Source: Candidatus Merdimorpha stercoravium
GTDB taxonomy: Bacteria > Bacteroidota > Bacteroidia > Flavobacteriales > UBA1820
Assembly: GCA_018715295.1 (NCBI GenBank)
Contig: DVLY01000099.1
Coordinates: forward strand, 1-7,370
DNA: 7,370 nucleotides
Direction: 5' to 3'
The notes under the pieces: generated by a model
The model's input: the letters and a program-made list of their open reading frames with translations, nothing else
Database searches by the model: none
Told to the model about the DNA's origin: nothing
Program-made: the position numbers and the translations under genes
Shown here: positions 5,560 to 7,370 of the stretch, piece by piece
Numbering within the stretch: position 1 is the stretch's first letter
Layout: every line of letters starts with the position of its first letter

Positions 5560-6735
5560 ATGAAATATTTCTGGCTTCTTTTCCCCCTGCTGTTTTTCCT
5601 GCCGGCCGGCTGTAGCGAACCGAAAGAGGAATACAGCGGCGGACGGGAGATCGAGATCGATTGCGGCCCCTCCGCCCCGGAATACCTCGAAGACTACGTG
5701 GATTTCTCGGACTTCAAGTATGTCCGGTTGGAAGCCAACGACAGTGTCCCGATCGGCGGTGTCCGCAAAGCGATGGTTTTCGACGGAAGGATCTACGTAG
5801 AGGACCATCGGGCCAAGGGCGTTTACATCTTCGACCGGGAGGGAAAATTCATCAGCAAGCCCGCGCGTTTGGGCTCCGGAGAGCAGGAATTCGCCCGGAT
5901 CGGCGATTTTCAGATCGACCGGGAACTCCGCCAGCTCATCGTGCTGGACAGCGAAAACGGCACACTGACCTTTTACGACTTGGACGGAGATTTCATCCGG
6001 CGGGATACGATCGGCTTGGATGCCGTGTACTTCGAGACGACGGCAGAGGGCTATCTCTTTTACCAAAGCCCGTATTACAGCCCGCAGGACGACGTCCAAC
6101 CGTATCATCTGATCAGGACGGACAAACAGTACCGCATCCTGGAGCGGCTTTACAACCGACGGGAAGTGAGCGGTCTGGGCATCCCCGTCCCCTCCCGGTT
6201 CGCGAAAGACCCGCAAGGCAACGTCCTGTTCGCCCCCGTGTACAGTCCCTTCATCTTCCGGGTAGAGCAAGGCCGACTGACCCCTGAATATCGCCTGAAG
6301 TACTCCTGGGGAAATGTTCTGGACGTAGAAGACCTGTATTCGGCCGATTCCGACCCCAAAGCGCTCCTGGATCGTTTGTCGGAAGGGGCTCCCCAGTATT
6401 TCAACGGCTGGCTTATCGAAAACGGGGATCAACTGTGCCTTCAGACGCAAAAAGGCCTGGTTCCGACCTATACCACGTATTTCGACAAGGCAAGCGGGCG
6501 CAGCCTGACCTTGTTTTCCCTCAAGGAGGACGCCTCGAACTACCGCAACATCCTTTTCCACCCTGTCGTCGGCTCGGATCGAGGGTACTACATCAGCGCG
6601 TTTTCCGACGCATCGGCGATCGGCCTGATGAAAATGGAGCAGGCCCGTCTCCCGGAAGACTTCAAAAACGCCGTCCTGCAACACACCGACCAGGACAACC
6701 CCCTGCTCATTTTTTATAAATTAAAGGATTTCTGA
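5560..6735 (+). CDS. six-bladed beta-propeller lipoprotein (PF17170-like)
   Basis: Predicted 391-residue envelope lipoprotein of unknown function. The signal peptide has a lysine at 2, a hydrophobic run at 3-14 and a lipobox PAGC with Cys18; the following SEPKEE is acidic, as often seen in exported Bacteroidota lipoproteins. The body shows blade units typical of the six-bladed beta-propeller family: VYIFDREGKFI (88-98), LGSGEQEFARIGDFQID (104-120) and LTFYDLDGDFIRR (136-148). The C-terminus, DNPLLIFYKLKDF (379-391), matches the family ending NP-hydrophobic-YKLK. No catalytic motif is seen. It follows folA by 75 bases and has no Shine-Dalgarno sequence, only an A-rich leader, and no recognisable -7 box, so it may be read through from thyA-folA. 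It belongs to a different propeller family from the two leftward lipoproteins. A role in binding or sensing an extracellular ligand is only a guess. Confidence 0.88.
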   Translation: MKYFWLLFPLLFFLPAGCSEPKEEYSGGREIEIDCGPSAPEYLEDYVDFSDFKYVRLEANDSVPIGGVRKAMVFDGRIYVEDHRAKGVYIFDREGKFISKPARLGSGEQEFARIGDFQIDRELRQLIVLDSENGTLTFYDLDGDFIRRDTIGLDAVYFETTAEGYLFYQSPYYSPQDDVQPYHLIRTDKQYRILERLYNRREVSGLGIPVPSRFAKDPQGNVLFAPVYSPFIFRVEQGRLTPEYRLKYSWGNVLDVEDLYSADSDPKALLDRLSEGAPQYFNGWLIENGDQLCLQTQKGLVPTYTTYFDKASGRSLTLFSLKEDASNYRNILFHPVVGSDRGYYISAFSDASAIGLMKMEQARLPEDFKNAVLQHTDQDNPLLIFYKLKDF

Positions 6736-6806
6736 ATCGTCCCCTCCTCCCCGGACACTCGGACACCATACAAACACCGCACCCCTGTCGAAGCTGGGAT
6801 CAATCT

Positions 6807-6837
6807 GACGAGGGACATACCCCGTCTCGTACTTTTT
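6807..6837 (+). terminator. candidate terminator after the propeller gene
   Basis: GACG, a bulged A, and GGG (6807-6814) pair with CCCCGTC (6820-6826) around the loop ACATA. This is a seven-base-pair stem, followed after six bases by a run of five T (6833-6837) and a second run of seven T at 6844-6850. The offset of the T-run from the stem makes it a moderate rather than strong intrinsic terminator. It would end transcripts from the rightward propeller gene 72 bases past its stop. Confidence 0.5.
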
Positions 6838-6946
6838 ACCACGTTTTTTTGAAAGCCCCCGTACGCAACCAAAACTGTTCTCTAACATTCAAGAAAGGGG
6901 GTAACAGAAAAAACTCCGCATCGGTCGATCCGTCCGGAGACAAACA

Positions 6947-6972
6947 CCCTGCCACAACAGCCTGCGGCAGGG
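6947..6972. repeat. inverted repeat in the convergent gap
   Basis: CCCTGCC at 6947-6953 is complementary to GGCAGGG at 6966-6972 with a 12-base loop. Neither side is followed by a good T-run. It lies between the two candidate terminators of the convergent genes and may be a backup terminator stem for tatA transcripts. The rest of 6736-7020 shows no coding sequence I can support. Confidence 0.4.
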
Positions 6973-6980
6973 GAAAAGCC

Positions 6981-7011
6981 AAAGAAAATACAGGGCCGAA
7001 AAGCCGCCCTG
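6981..7011 (-). terminator. candidate intrinsic terminator after tatA
   Basis: On the minus strand CAGGGC (7011-7006) pairs with GCCCTG (6996-6991) around a nine-base loop and is followed directly by TATTTTCTTT. The stem is short but GC-rich and begins only nine bases after the tatA stop, so it probably ends the tatA transcript. Confidence 0.6.
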
Positions 7012-7020
7012 CCCGAAGGA

Positions 7021-7224
7021 TTATTTTTCCTCCGGCTGTTTTTCGTCTTTTTTGACTGCCTCGGACTTGTCCTCGCCCTTGGTGGACTTTTTGAATTCGC
7101 CGATTCCCTTGCCCAGATTGCGCATCAGTTCAGGAATCTTGGCGCTGCCGAACAACAGGACGATCACCAGAGCGATGATGACGAACTGCCAGAGACCTAT
7201 CGTCCCAAGAATAATACCGTTCAT
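7021..7224 (-). CDS. tatA: Sec-independent translocase subunit TatA
   Basis: TatA oligomerises at the inner membrane to form the path by which the twin-arginine translocase moves folded proteins carrying Tat signal peptides. The 67-residue product has the standard layout: a short periplasmic N-terminus, the transmembrane helix LWQFVIIALVIVLLF (11-25) with the polar Gln13 typical of the family, the FG hinge (25-26), the amphipathic helix SAKIPELMRNLGKGIGEFKKS (27-47), and a charged Lys/Glu-rich cytoplasmic tail. The start at 7224 fits the family N-terminus; 20 further codons upstream would cross the predicted promoter and are ignored. It is TatA rather than TatB by its short tail and hinge sequence, though in Bacteroidota one protein may serve both roles. 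tatC is not in the window. It has its own upstream promoter and a terminator just downstream, so it is probably monocistronic. Confidence 0.95.
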   Translation of the reverse strand: MNGIILGTIGLWQFVIIALVIVLLFGSAKIPELMRNLGKGIGEFKKSTKGEDKSEAVKKDEKQPEEK

Positions 7225-7251
7225 ATCTTCACTTGCCGTATTAAATCCGGA

Positions 7252-7285
7252 CAAATATACACTTTTTTTACAACCCTTCCCCAAA
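7252..7285 (-). promoter_or_regulatory. tatA promoter (-7 box with possible -33)
   Basis: On the minus strand 7259-7252 reads TATATTTG, a full match to the Bacteroidota -7 consensus TAnnTTTG. A TTTG at 7285-7282 lies 22 bases upstream, slightly more than the usual 19-21 for a -33 element. Transcription would start near 7245, about 20 bases before the tatA ATG. Confidence 0.6.
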
Positions 7286-7314
7286 AAAAGACAACCGTAT
7301 TCCCGTCTGCCCGT

Positions 7315-7370
7315 TCAACGAGCCCGGGCAAAAGTCTCCACGATCACCGCACCGTTGCGTCCCCGGGGGC
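7315..7370 (-). CDS. possible C-terminal end of an unidentified gene
   Basis: One minus-strand frame is open from the window edge to a TGA at 7317-7315 and would end in GRNGAVIVETFARAR. The composition looks protein-like, and the position just upstream of the tatA promoter suits the end of a gene read in the same direction. Only about 17 codons are visible, so this may be chance, and no family can be named. Confidence 0.3.
   Translation of the reverse strand, partial: PRGRNGAVIVETFARAR

Noticed and set aside
4858..6684. Minus-strand open frame of 608 codons opposite folA and the third propeller gene
   Set aside because: It is antisense to confidently identified genes, has no recognisable domain and has no promoter or ribosome binding site of note.
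6849..7055. 68-codon plus-strand frame in the convergent gap
   Set aside because: It would need a non-ATG start, runs through both hairpins and into tatA antisense, and has no ribosome binding site or recognisable sequence.
1..7370. CRISPR array, mobile element, attachment site, tRNA or rRNA
   Set aside because: I saw no regularly spaced direct repeats, transposase or integrase motifs, terminal inverted repeats, tRNA-like cloverleaf or rRNA sequence by reading; a tRNA or covariance search could not be run.

Overview
The window looks like a chromosomal segment from a GC-rich member of the Bacteroidales, most like Alistipes and its relatives in the Rikenellaceae. The evidence is several lipoproteins of families typical of Bacteroidota (TolB-like and six-bladed beta-propellers), promoters with the Bacteroidota -7 box TAnnTTTG, weak or absent Shine-Dalgarno sequences before several genes, and GC-rich codon use. 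The genus is an inference from composition and gene content, not from a marker gene comparison.

Layout. The left half (18-4014) is read leftwards: ruvC (Holliday junction resolvase), a strong intrinsic terminator, a beta-propeller lipoprotein, an alpha/beta-hydrolase lipoprotein with cysteine in the nucleophile position, and a second beta-propeller lipoprotein that is a paralogue of the first. A 115-base divergent promoter region (4015-4129) separates ruvC from the rightward genes thyA (thymidylate synthase) and folA (dihydrofolate reductase), which overlap by four bases, followed 75 bases later by a third beta-propeller lipoprotein of another family. The 285-base stretch 6736-7020 has no gene and holds two candidate terminators pointing towards each other plus a further dyad. 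At the right, tatA (Tat translocase pore subunit) is read leftwards from its own promoter, and the last 56 bases may hold the C-terminal tail of another leftward gene.

How the genes work together. ThyA makes dTMP and releases dihydrofolate, and FolA reduces it back to tetrahydrofolate; their overlap makes coupled translation likely. The leftward lipoprotein genes may form one operon (propeller, hydrolase, propeller) acting in the cell envelope, but no substrate can be read from sequence. RuvC and TatA are housekeeping proteins. No mobile element, CRISPR array, tRNA, rRNA or clear defence system was seen. The points most worth a second look are the control region between ruvC and thyA, including a hairpin that would sit at the very 5' end of the thyA mRNA, the terminator placed just before the first propeller gene, and the propeller-hydrolase-propeller arrangement.
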